Part shown: one piece after another, positions 1-5,285 of the stretch
Layout of the letters: the number at the start of each line of letters is the position of its first letter
Position numbering within the stretch: the first letter of the stretch is position 1
NCBI GenBank assembly: GCA_019237435.1
Contig: JAFAHB010000157.1
Location: 1 to 5,285 of the forward strand
DNA: 5,285 bases
Origin: Vulcanimicrobiota bacterium
GTDB lineage: Bacteria > Vulcanimicrobiota > Vulcanimicrobiia > Vulcanimicrobiales > Vulcanimicrobiaceae
Direction of reading: 5' to 3'
Translations under genes and position numbers: made by a program
Notes under the pieces: generated by a model
Databases searched by the model: none
What the model was told of the DNA's origin: nothing
The model's input: only the letters and a program-made list of their open reading frames with translations

Positions 1-1
1 C

Positions 2-51
2 GAAGACGGGCAGTCTTCCTCCCTTGCCGACTGACTACTTCGGCGAGTCGG
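2..51. repeat. Two short inverted repeats upstream of the first gene
   Basis: GAAGAC (2-7) and GTCTTC (13-18) form a perfect 6-bp stem with a 5-base loop. CCGACT (27-32) and AGTCGG (46-51) form another 6-bp stem with a 13-base loop, just before the TTG start at 58. Neither is followed by a T tract. They could be a weak terminator or leader structure for the operon, or chance pairing in GC-rich DNA that may be coding. Confidence 0.3.
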
Positions 52-68
52 TGAGCATTGGCGGCTAG
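3..68 (+). CDS. Possible C-terminal end of an upstream gene (partial)
   Basis: The third reading frame is open from the left edge to a TAG at 66-68. It encodes about 21 residues ending in TDYFGESVSIGG, with mostly G or C at third codon positions, like the genes downstream. If real, the gene overlaps the TTG start of the next gene by 11 bases, in keeping with the overlapping style of this operon. The piece is too short to assign a family. A second frame ends at TGA 32-34 and could equally be the true gene end, and the inverted repeats in this stretch could mean it is not coding at all. Low confidence. Confidence 0.3.
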   Translation, partial: KTGSLPPLPTDYFGESVSIGG

Positions 69-753
69 AGGGCGACTATTCGCCGCGTTAGCGTTTCCGG
101 TACTCGGAGCGTGCAGCGGCAGCTTTGGCGAGCGCGTCCACGAGAACGTGCATCGAACGATTGCCGCCGGCTCCGCGCCCGTCGTTCGCGTCGAGAACGT
201 TGCCGGCACGGTTCGGGTGGAAGGCCTCTCGCGTGCGACGGTCGACGTGCAAGCGACAAAATACGGTTACGACGCGGCGCAGTTGCGCAGTGTCGGGATC
301 GACGTGAGCCCGGAGGACGGCGGCGTCTCGATCGTCACGCGGTATGGCAACGATTCGCACGGCGGCGGCGTTCGCTATCGCATTGAGGTGCCGATCGACG
401 CTTCGCTGCGCATTGGAAACATTGCCGGCGCCGTCGAGCTCGCCGGCGTGCGCGGCAACATCGAGATCGAAACGCAAGCCGGCGAAATAACGGCGGATGC
501 CGGCGTGGTGTCGGGTACTCGATCGATCGATCTGCGCGCAACGACCGGCGCCGTCAACCTCACGATCGCGCGCGGCAGCAGCGCGCGAGTCGAGGCGTAT
601 AGTACCGTCGGCGACTTCAACACCGACGTCCCAGGCCTCGCGCAGCAACGCGAGCATATCGTCGGCGCGCGGGGCGGCGGGACGATTGGGTCGGGAAGCG
701 CGCACATTCGCCTAAGCACCACCACAGGCGCGATTGCGCTGAAGCAGCGGTGA
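58..753 (+). CDS. DUF4097-type beta-strand repeat lipoprotein
   Basis: A 231-residue exported protein, probably anchored by lipid at Cys19. Residues 1-19 form a lipoprotein signal: Arg4 and Arg6, a hydrophobic core, then LGAC. The mature part is a series of short beta strands with repeated V/I-x-G-x-V/I turns: VENVAGTVRVEG near 45-56, IGNIAGAVELAG 119-130, a GNIEIETQAGEITA stretch 133-146, ATTGAVNLTI 161-170, STVGDF 182-187 and TTTGAIAL 221-228. This is the pattern of DUF4097/DUF4098 proteins, predicted to fold as right-handed beta helices; their function is not established. Cys19 is the only cysteine and no catalytic motif is visible. The TTG start is forced: an in-frame TGA lies at 52-54 and no later start keeps the signal peptide. 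A weak GGCGAG at 42-47 may serve as ribosome binding site. The stop overlaps the next gene's GTG by four bases. Family call fairly sure; role unknown. Confidence 0.85.
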   Translation: MAARGRLFAALAFPVLGACSGSFGERVHENVHRTIAAGSAPVVRVENVAGTVRVEGLSRATVDVQATKYGYDAAQLRSVGIDVSPEDGGVSIVTRYGNDSHGGGVRYRIEVPIDASLRIGNIAGAVELAGVRGNIEIETQAGEITADAGVVSGTRSIDLRATTGAVNLTIARGSSARVEAYSTVGDFNTDVPGLAQQREHIVGARGGGTIGSGSAHIRLSTTTGAIALKQR

Positions 754-1688
754 CGAAATCAGTCGCAGGGCTGCTGGCAGCGTTCGTGCTTACGTCCTGC
801 TCGGCCGCCGTACCGCCCGCTCCGAACGTGGCCTCGATGACGCAAGTCGCGCGACGCTCGCATAGCCTGCTCTACGTCAGCGACCTACAGCACTTCGAGG
901 TATACGTCTACACTTTTCCGTCGCTGGCGCTGCAGTACACGTTGAAAGGTTTCAACGAGCCCGAAGGCCTTTGCGCGGATCGCTCGGGAAACGTCTGGAT
1001 CGCGAACACCGGAAACAACAACATGCTCGAATACGCGCACGGCGGAACGAGCCCGATCGCGAGTTTGGGCGATCCGACGGGATACCCGGTGGGTTGCGCG
1101 GTCGACCCGCTTACCGGCAATCTTGCGGTTACGAACTTCTATGACTTCAGCGGCGGGGGATCCGTGCTGATCTACGATCGCGCGCGCGGCCTACCGCATA
1201 TCTACGCCAATAAGACGCAATACTATTACTACTTCGCCGGATATGACGGCGCGGGCGATCTCTACGTCAGCGGCACGACGTCGAAGCATGTGTACGTCCT
1301 CGCGGTGCTCCCACGCCGCAGGAGGGCGATGTCGCTCGTCACGATAAGCGGTGCGAAGCTCTACGTGCCGGGCACCGTTGCTTGGAACTCGTCGACGCTG
1401 GTGTTGGGCGATCAGCAGTGCCAGAATAAACAAACCTCGTGTCTCTACGCGCTAAGCGTCGCGGGGCGAACGGCCCGCGTCACGGGCACGACGCCGCTGC
1501 GAGGGTCCTGCGACGTGGTTCAGGCGTGGGTGGGAGCAACGCAAATCGCCGCGGGCGACGATGCGGCCTATTGCGCGCACGGGACCAGCAGCGTCGATAT
1601 TTGGTCGTATCCGGGCGGCGGCAGCCCTCGCGGGCATGCAAGTGGGCCGGGAATTCCCGTCGGCGCGACGGTGAGTTCCTCGCCCTGA
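750..1688 (+). CDS. NHL-like beta-propeller lipoprotein
   Basis: A 312-residue predicted lipoprotein: signal 1-16, lipobox LTSC with Cys17, then a Pro/Ala linker. From about residue 40 it shows propeller-type repeats: LLYVSD (40-45), PEGLCADRSGNVWIANTG (71-88) followed by LEYAHGG, YPVGCAVDPLTGNLAVTNF (112-130) followed by VLIYD, GYDGAGDLYVSG (164-175) followed by VYVL, a degenerate unit at 207-234, and AGDDAAYCAHG followed by VDIWSYPGGG (268-291). The G-N-V-W-I-A-N strand and the strand ending in Y/W-hydrophobic mark NHL/SMP-30-like blades, perhaps five or six in all. No enzyme residues can be assigned, so binding or scaffolding is as likely as catalysis. A basic run RRRR (189-192) sits between two blades. 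The GTG start at 750-752 overlaps the preceding TGA (GTGA), with only a weak GAAG upstream, so translation is probably coupled to the DUF4097 gene. Fold class fairly sure; function unknown. Confidence 0.8.
   Translation: MTKSVAGLLAAFVLTSCSAAVPPAPNVASMTQVARRSHSLLYVSDLQHFEVYVYTFPSLALQYTLKGFNEPEGLCADRSGNVWIANTGNNNMLEYAHGGTSPIASLGDPTGYPVGCAVDPLTGNLAVTNFYDFSGGGSVLIYDRARGLPHIYANKTQYYYYFAGYDGAGDLYVSGTTSKHVYVLAVLPRRRRAMSLVTISGAKLYVPGTVAWNSSTLVLGDQQCQNKQTSCLYALSVAGRTARVTGTTPLRGSCDVVQAWVGATQIAAGDDAAYCAHGTSSVDIWSYPGGGSPRGHASGPGIPVGATVSSSP
1670..1675 (+). promoter_or_regulatory. Ribosome binding site supporting a CTG start
   Basis: GGTGAG lies nine bases before CTG 1685-1687 and matches part of the anti-Shine-Dalgarno complement (AGGAGGTGA). 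No ATG, GTG or TTG falls in the right frame at a position that would keep the signal peptide of the next gene, so this site helps choose the CTG. Confidence 0.5.
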
Positions 1689-3034
1689 TCAAGCCGTTCG
1701 CCGTCGTCGCGCCGGCGGCAATAGTTTTGCTGGCCGCGTGTTCCAGCGGCGCGCGATCCGAGCTTCCGTTCCCGCAAGCCGATGCCGCGCTTCGTGGAAT
1801 GCCGCAGGCCGGTGCGAGCAAGATTCGGCACGTCGTTTATATCGTTCAAGAGAATCGCAGTTTCAACGATCTCTTCATCGGTTACCCCGGCGCGTACACC
1901 GTTGCGAAAGGACGGGATTCGAAAGGCCGGACGATCGCGTTGCAGCCGATCGCGCTTGCGCACGCGTTCGACATGGACCATTCGGCGGGTGCGATGATCG
2001 CGGATTGTGACGGCGCCGGGAAGCTACCGGGAACGAAATGCCGGATGAACGGGTTCGACAAGGAACAGACTTCGGGCGGTCCGCGGCGCGTCAAACATCC
2101 GATGTACTCGTACGTGCCGCCTACGGACACGAAGCCGTACTTCGAGATGGCGCACGAGTGGGTGCTCGCCGATCGCATGTTTCAATCGCAGCTCGATGAG
2201 AGCTTCGTCGCGCATCAGTACATCATCGCCGCGCAAGCGGAGTCCAGCGTAAACATTCCGTACGGCCCATGGGGATGTGTGCCTGGTCCCGACGAAGGCG
2301 TCGCGACGCTCACGCGCGGTCGCACGCTCGGCAATCGCGAAAAGCCCTGTTTCGATTATCAAACGCTCGGCGACGAGCTCGACGAGGCGGGGCTCACGTG
2401 GCGGTTCTATACGAGCTGGTACAAAGGTCCGGGCGATTCGTCGGCAATCTGGTCGAGTTATCAGGCCGTCAAGCACATCTTCGACGGACCCGATTGGACG
2501 AACGTCATTACCCCGCAGAAGCGCTTTATCAAAGACGTTAGGGCGGGCCGGCTCGCGAACTTCATGTGGATCACGCCGATGTGCAAGGATTCCGACCATC
2601 CCGGATGCGGCGGAGGGTTCGGACCATCGTGGGTCAGCGCTCTTATCAACGCGGTCGGCGAAAGCAAATTTTGGGATTCGACGGTCGTCTTCGTGCAGTG
2701 GGATGACTGGGGCGGTTTCTACGATCCCGTTCCGCCGCCGTTCAAAGATTACGACGGCTTGGGCTTTCGCGTTCCGCTGATCGTAATTTCAGCATACGCC
2801 AAGCGCGACTACGTCTCGCACGTGCAGTACGAGACCGCGAGCGTGCTCCGCTACGCCGAGGATCTCTTCGGCCTCGGGCAGCTCGCCAGCGCGGACCGGC
2901 GCGCCGTCTCACCGGCGGTGGATTGTCTCGATTTCACGCAAAGACCGCGGCGCTTCGTGCCGATTGCGGCACCGTACGACCGCGACTTTTTTCTCACGCA
3001 ATCGCCGGACTATCGCCCTCCCGACAACGAGTGA
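1685..3034 (+). CDS. Phosphoesterase-family (PF04185) lipoprotein, phospholipase C / AcpA-like
   Basis: A predicted lipid-anchored phosphoesterase of 449 residues, likely cleaving phosphomonoesters or phospholipid head groups outside the membrane. Signal 1-18 ends in LLAAC (Cys19). Family motifs run in order: HVVYIVQENRSF (49-60) with Glu56-Asn57; DMDHS (96-100); LDESFVAHQY (170-179); TPMCKDSDHP (297-306); FVQWDDWGGFYDPVPPP (336-352) with Asp340-Asp341; and GFRVPLIVISAYAK (360-373). In Francisella AcpA the equivalent Glu-Asn and Asp-Asp pairs bind metal, and a central Ser is the nucleophile; Ser173 is a plausible equivalent here (inference). The protein is complete to the C-terminal DFFLTQSPDYRPP. 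The usual DHVPPP is DPVPPP here. The CTG start overlaps the previous stop (CTGA), matching the GTGA junction upstream. An in-frame GTG at 1439 would add an Arg-rich stretch buried in the propeller gene and destroy the signal peptide. Family call strong; substrate unknown. Confidence 0.9.
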   Translation: MIKPFAVVAPAAIVLLAACSSGARSELPFPQADAALRGMPQAGASKIRHVVYIVQENRSFNDLFIGYPGAYTVAKGRDSKGRTIALQPIALAHAFDMDHSAGAMIADCDGAGKLPGTKCRMNGFDKEQTSGGPRRVKHPMYSYVPPTDTKPYFEMAHEWVLADRMFQSQLDESFVAHQYIIAAQAESSVNIPYGPWGCVPGPDEGVATLTRGRTLGNREKPCFDYQTLGDELDEAGLTWRFYTSWYKGPGDSSAIWSSYQAVKHIFDGPDWTNVITPQKRFIKDVRAGRLANFMWITPMCKDSDHPGCGGGFGPSWVSALINAVGESKFWDSTVVFVQWDDWGGFYDPVPPPFKDYDGLGFRVPLIVISAYAKRDYVSHVQYETASVLRYAEDLFGLGQLASADRRAVSPAVDCLDFTQRPRRFVPIAAPYDRDFFLTQSPDYRPPDNE

Positions 3035-3043
3035 CCGTGGATC

Positions 3044-3080
3044 GCGTCGAGGCGGGCGCTTGCGCGTCCCGCCTCGATGC
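3044..3080. terminator. Hairpin between convergent genes, likely bidirectional terminator
   Basis: TCGAGGCGGG (3047-3056) pairs perfectly with CCCGCCTCGA (3068-3077). Three more pairs, one a G-T, extend it outward to 3044 and 3080. Inside, CGC (3057-3059) pairs with GCG (3064-3066) around a TTGC loop, leaving one bulged T. The hairpin starts nine bases after the stop of the plus-strand phosphoesterase and ends about 25 bases from the stop of the minus-strand peptidase gene. There is no T tract on either side, so it is not a classical intrinsic terminator, but its strength and place fit termination or 3'-end protection for both genes. Confidence 0.65.
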
Positions 3081-3105
3081 TACCTTCGATCTAGTGGCGG
3101 CTTAC

Positions 3106-4323
3106 TTAGAAGGCGTCGATGCCGTTGGGCGTTCCCCATCCCGTCGGACCGGCGTAGGTTTTGTACTCATGCGTTCCGGCCGTGCACAAGTAGGTCGGGC
3201 TGCACGATCCGTTGTTGCCGCTCGTGATCTCGTGCAACTCGTGCCTGCGTGCCCACGCCTTGAGCTTCCACAGCGCTTTCGCTGCGTCTTGGCTGCTGGC
3301 GTTACCGGCGAGCGCATAGACTGCCGCGATCGTCGGCGATGCCGCGCTCGTGCCGCAGACGCCGAACCAGCCGCCGTCATAGCTGTCGTACTCGGAGACC
3401 GGTGGCGAGCATCCCGCTTCCGACGAGACGTCGGCGTCGGTGCGCCAGGTGCAGCCCGGATCGCCCTGCCAGTTCGGCTTGGTCTGACTCGTGGTGCAGC
3501 CCGAGCCGGCGCCGTTCCACACGGTCTCGCTGTACGTGGAGCCGCTCTTCGCGAGCTGGCTTCCGCCGACCGCTACGACCGTAGGAAAGGTGCTCGGCGG
3601 ACCGATGTTGTTGTAGCTGGCGTCACCGGAGGCGGCGAGATAGAGCACGCCTTGGGTGTCGAAGCCGGTGAGTCCGCATCCGGACGATCCGCCGTAGCAG
3701 ATCCAGCTGTTGCTGATGATGTGCGCCCCGAGGTTTTGCGCGGTCTGCTCGGCCGTTGAGAGGTCGCTCGAGCTGGAGCTGTTCCCTTCGACGAGATAGA
3801 TCGTGCACTTCGGACAGGCCGCCGAGACCATTTCGATATCGAGGTCGATCTCGACAGACCAACCCGTGTACGACGGATAGTTGCTCTGCTGACCGTTCTG
3901 ATTGTACTTCGTGAAGTTCGCCGTGCCGAGTCCGAACTCGCTCCGATACGTCGCGATATCGGTAGCGGCATTTGGATTGTCGCCGGCATCGACGATCGCT
4001 ACGATCTGTCCCGAGCCTTTGCTGATCGGAAGTCTGTAGCGAGTCTCGAGGTCTATCGGCGCCCAGCCGCATTGCGAGCCGGTGCAAGCCGGCCGAATGC
4101 CTTTGGTCGTCAATGCCAAGCACGTCGGTTGTCCGACGACTTGCGGGCAGATCGCGCGGGCTTGATTTTTGATCTGCCAATCGGCTATGGGGTGTAACTG
4201 AACTCCGGCTTGCGGGGCGACGGATTGACCGCCTGCGGAGGGCACGCCGGAGGAGCCGCCTGAACACGCGGCGATGGCAAGCGCCGCGAGGAGCGGCACC
4301 GCTAGTCGTAGAGGTCCGTTCAC
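3106..4323 (-). CDS. S53 family (sedolisin-type) serine-carboxyl peptidase lipoprotein
   Basis: A 405-residue secreted endopeptidase of the sedolisin family, many of which work at low pH. Signal 1-19 ends in AIAAC (lipid Cys20). The core begins near GQIVAIVDAGDNPNAATDI (105-123). Catalytic residues are visible: Glu158 and Asp162 in GWSVEIDLDIE (154-164), Asp234 in LAASGDAS (229-236) as the oxyanion Asp, and Ser326 in CGTSAASP (323-330). The C-terminal calcium region is TSGNNG (367-372) and TGWGTPNG (394-401). Glu365 sits where most members have the calcium Asp (D-I/V-T-S-G). Only about 85 residues separate Cys20 from the core, so the usual activation prodomain of about 180 residues is missing. 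Fourteen further cysteines suggest several disulfides. The GTG start at 4323 has AAGGAG five bases upstream and a proper signal peptide; the longer frame to 4461 adds a non-signal stretch. The gene converges on the first phosphoesterase gene and diverges from the second. Family call strong; substrate unknown. Confidence 0.93.
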   Translation of the reverse strand: MNGPLRLAVPLLAALAIAACSGGSSGVPSAGGQSVAPQAGVQLHPIADWQIKNQARAICPQVVGQPTCLALTTKGIRPACTGSQCGWAPIDLETRYRLPISKGSGQIVAIVDAGDNPNAATDIATYRSEFGLGTANFTKYNQNGQQSNYPSYTGWSVEIDLDIEMVSAACPKCTIYLVEGNSSSSSDLSTAEQTAQNLGAHIISNSWICYGGSSGCGLTGFDTQGVLYLAASGDASYNNIGPPSTFPTVVAVGGSQLAKSGSTYSETVWNGAGSGCTTSQTKPNWQGDPGCTWRTDADVSSEAGCSPPVSEYDSYDGGWFGVCGTSAASPTIAAVYALAGNASSQDAAKALWKLKAWARRHELHEITSGNNGSCSPTYLCTAGTHEYKTYAGPTGWGTPNGIDAF

Positions 4324-4328
4324 AAATG

Positions 4329-4334
4329 CTCCTT
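4329..4334 (-). promoter_or_regulatory. Shine-Dalgarno site of the S53 peptidase gene
   Basis: On the minus strand, AAGGAG lies five bases before the GTG at 4323. It is the best ribosome binding site in the window and decides this start over the upstream ATG at 4461. Confidence 0.8.
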
Positions 4335-4471
4335 TTGGTTGTAGTTTGGAGTCTGCGTTGGATGATTGAAACTGAGAAGAAGCTGAGAGTTCGGTTCGGT
4401 CACCCCCGCACCTCCAGCGTGAGTCTGGGCGCAGCAGCGACCCCAAGCCGCACGGCTTCACCTTCGCTCAG

Positions 4472-4483
4472 GCGAACGTTCGC
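4472..4483. repeat. Perfect 12-bp palindrome near the second phosphoesterase start
   Basis: GCGAACGTTCGC reads the same on both strands and ends three bases before the candidate ATG at 4487. Its left half can instead pair with TTCGC at 4463-4467, giving two exclusive hairpins. A dimeric repressor operator or a start-site hairpin are both possible. In GC-rich DNA a single 12-bp palindrome can also be chance. Confidence 0.4.
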
Positions 4484-4504
4484 AAGATGCTCCGAGCCGG
4501 CCGA

Positions 4505-5285
4505 ATGAGACCCGTCGCCCGTTTGGCGTGCGCCGCTTCACTTGCGGGTGTGTTTGAGCTGCAGGGATGCTCGCTTGGATCAGGCGCGCCGCCGCTCGAT
4601 CCGGGCGCTGGCCAAATCACGCAACCGGCAATAGTTACCGGCGCCGGGAAGATCGAGCACGTCGTCTACGTCGTTCAGGAGAACCGAAGCTTCGACGATC
4701 TTTTTCAAGGCTATCCGGGCGCCGACACCGCGTCGAGCGGCGAGAATTCATACGGGCAGCGCGTCAAGTTGCAGCCGGTTTCGCTGAAAACGCCGTACGA
4801 AATCGACCATTCGGCTGCGGCCATGTTCGTCGCGTGCGATGGGAGCGCCAGGCTGCCCGGCACCGACTGCCGCATGAACGGTTTCAATCGCGAGCATCTT
4901 TACGGTGGCCCGCGCAACGGACAATATGCCTACGTGCCGCATAAAGAAACGAAGCCGTACTTCGATATCGCGCACGAGTGGGTGCTGGCGGACAAAACGT
5001 TTGCTTCGCAACTCGACGAGAGCTTTGTGGCGCATCAGTACGTCATCGCGGCGCAAGCGGAGTCGAGCGTGGACGTTCCGTTCTCGCTGTGGGGGTGTCC
5101 GGGCGGCCCGGGCGACTCGGTCGAGGTCATCACGCGTCGCCGCGAGTACGGCGGCTCGCAGCGTCCGTGCTTCGATTACCAGACGCTCGGCGACGAGCTC
5201 GACGCGGCCGGATTGCCGTGGCGATTCTATACCAGCCAATACACCGTGCCATTCGGCGGGCTGTGGTCGGGATATCAAGCCGTCA
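4505..5285 (+). CDS. Second phosphoesterase-family (PF04185) lipoprotein, cut by the window edge
   Basis: The first 260 codons of a paralogue of the phosphoesterase at 1685-3034. The frame is open to the edge, so this is truncation by the window, not a broken gene. Signal 1-21 ends in LQGC (Cys22). Shared motifs are HVVYVVQENRSFDDLF (52-67) with Glu59-Asn60, EIDHSAAAM (99-107), RLPGTDCRMNGF (116-127), KPYFDIAHEWVLAD (150-163), LDESFVAHQY (170-179), PCFDYQTLGDELD (221-233) and LWSGYQAV (253-260). Most align with the paralogue at almost the same residue numbers; by eye about 60% are identical from the HVVY motif onward. The metal-binding Asp pair would lie beyond the edge. ATG 4505 gives a compact signal peptide but a poor ribosome binding site. 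An in-frame ATG at 4487 adds MLRAGR and has AGGCGA 11 bases upstream, so it is a real alternative. Family call strong. Confidence 0.88.
   Translation, partial: MRPVARLACAASLAGVFELQGCSLGSGAPPLDPGAGQITQPAIVTGAGKIEHVVYVVQENRSFDDLFQGYPGADTASSGENSYGQRVKLQPVSLKTPYEIDHSAAAMFVACDGSARLPGTDCRMNGFNREHLYGGPRNGQYAYVPHKETKPYFDIAHEWVLADKTFASQLDESFVAHQYVIAAQAESSVDVPFSLWGCPGGPGDSVEVITRRREYGGSQRPCFDYQTLGDELDAAGLPWRFYTSQYTVPFGGLWSGYQAV

Larger units (their letters stand above)
4324..4486. promoter_or_regulatory. Divergent control region between the peptidase and second phosphoesterase genes
   Basis: This gap must hold the promoters of both genes, yet I see no convincing -35/-10 pair on either strand. The half next to the peptidase start (4324-4390) is less GC-rich than the rest. 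It contains a direct repeat of CTGAGA (4372-4377 and 4383-4388), spaced 11 bases or one helical turn. A tandem TTCGG pair follows (4390-4399). Short stems are possible: GGTCAC/GCGACC (4398-4403 with 4437-4442, one wobble on the minus-strand RNA), CCAG/CTGG (4414-4417 with 4425-4428), AAGCC/GGCTT around a GCAC loop (4445-4458), and TTCGC/GCGAA (4463-4476). It matches no riboswitch class that I recognise. Confidence 0.5.

Noticed and set aside
88..705. A 205-codon minus-strand open frame opposite the DUF4097 gene
   Set aside because: The Arg/Ala/Asp-rich product has no motif or signal. It is an antisense shadow of a high-GC gene with clear family features.
1439..1684. Upstream extension of the phosphoesterase gene from an in-frame GTG
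   Set aside because: The added 82 residues are Arg/Gly-rich, overlap the propeller gene by 250 bases and would bury the lipoprotein signal.
2024..2599. A 191-codon minus-strand open frame inside the first phosphoesterase gene
   Set aside because: It is a composition-driven shadow. A similar one (4748-5278) lies opposite the paralogue, as expected when two related coding strands have the same codon bias.
2923..3759. A 278-codon plus-strand open frame opposite the S53 peptidase gene
   Set aside because: It spans the end of one gene, the terminator hairpin and the antisense of the peptidase. Its product is Arg/Ala/Val-rich with no recognisable domain, while the minus strand carries intact S53 motifs.
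4324..4461. Upstream extension of the S53 gene to the ATG at 4461
   Set aside because: It would place about 46 polar residues before a clear lipoprotein signal and ignore the AAGGAG/GTG start at 4323.
4398..4483. A known riboswitch (TPP, cobalamin, c-di-GMP or glycine type) in the divergent region
   Set aside because: Pairing potential exists, but I could not match the conserved core of any class on either strand.
4567..4944. A 125-codon plus-strand open frame in another phase of the second phosphoesterase gene
   Set aside because: The frame from 4505 carries the signal peptide and all family motifs. This one gives an Arg-rich shadow product.
1..5285. CRISPR arrays, insertion sequences, tRNA or rRNA genes
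   Set aside because: I saw no regularly spaced repeats, transposase motifs, terminal inverted repeats, or tRNA/rRNA signatures.

Overview
This is a GC-rich bacterial window carrying a run of predicted surface lipoproteins. It holds four complete genes, one gene cut by the right edge, and possibly the last codons of another gene at the left edge. All five recognisable proteins start with a lipoprotein-type signal peptide: a short basic or polar N-terminus, a hydrophobic stretch and a Cys at residue 17-22. The cell therefore very likely has a lipoprotein export and anchoring pathway. Third codon positions are G/C-rich, starts are often not ATG, and lipoprotein paralogues are abundant. This mix recalls environmental phyla such as Candidatus Eremiobacterota (WPS-2) or Acidobacteriota, but I cannot place the organism from this window and treat that only as a guess.

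Layout. Positions 58-3034 are a tight plus-strand operon: a DUF4097-type beta-strand repeat lipoprotein (58-753), a beta-propeller (NHL-like) lipoprotein (750-1688) and a phosphoesterase-family (PF04185; phospholipase C / acid phosphatase AcpA type) lipoprotein (1685-3034). Both internal junctions are 4-base overlaps (GTGA, then CTGA), so translational coupling is likely. The second overlap implies a rare CTG start. A strong hairpin at 3044-3080 lies between this operon and a convergent minus-strand gene (3106-4323) for an S53 (sedolisin-type) serine-carboxyl peptidase lipoprotein with an intact Glu/Asp/Asp/Ser set. A divergent control region of about 160-180 bp (4324-4504) with short repeats, hairpins and a perfect 12-bp palindrome separates the peptidase gene from a second phosphoesterase lipoprotein gene (4505 to the edge). 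That gene is a close paralogue of the first, at about 60% identity counted by eye over the shared part.

How the genes may work together (inference). The two phosphoesterases and the peptidase would act outside the cytoplasmic membrane on phosphate esters or phospholipids and on proteins, which fits nutrient scavenging. The DUF4097 and propeller proteins have no visible catalytic motifs and may be structural or binding partners. No mobile element, CRISPR array, tRNA or rRNA is visible. The window is unusual mainly in its gene arrangement and start codons rather than in any clearly new system.
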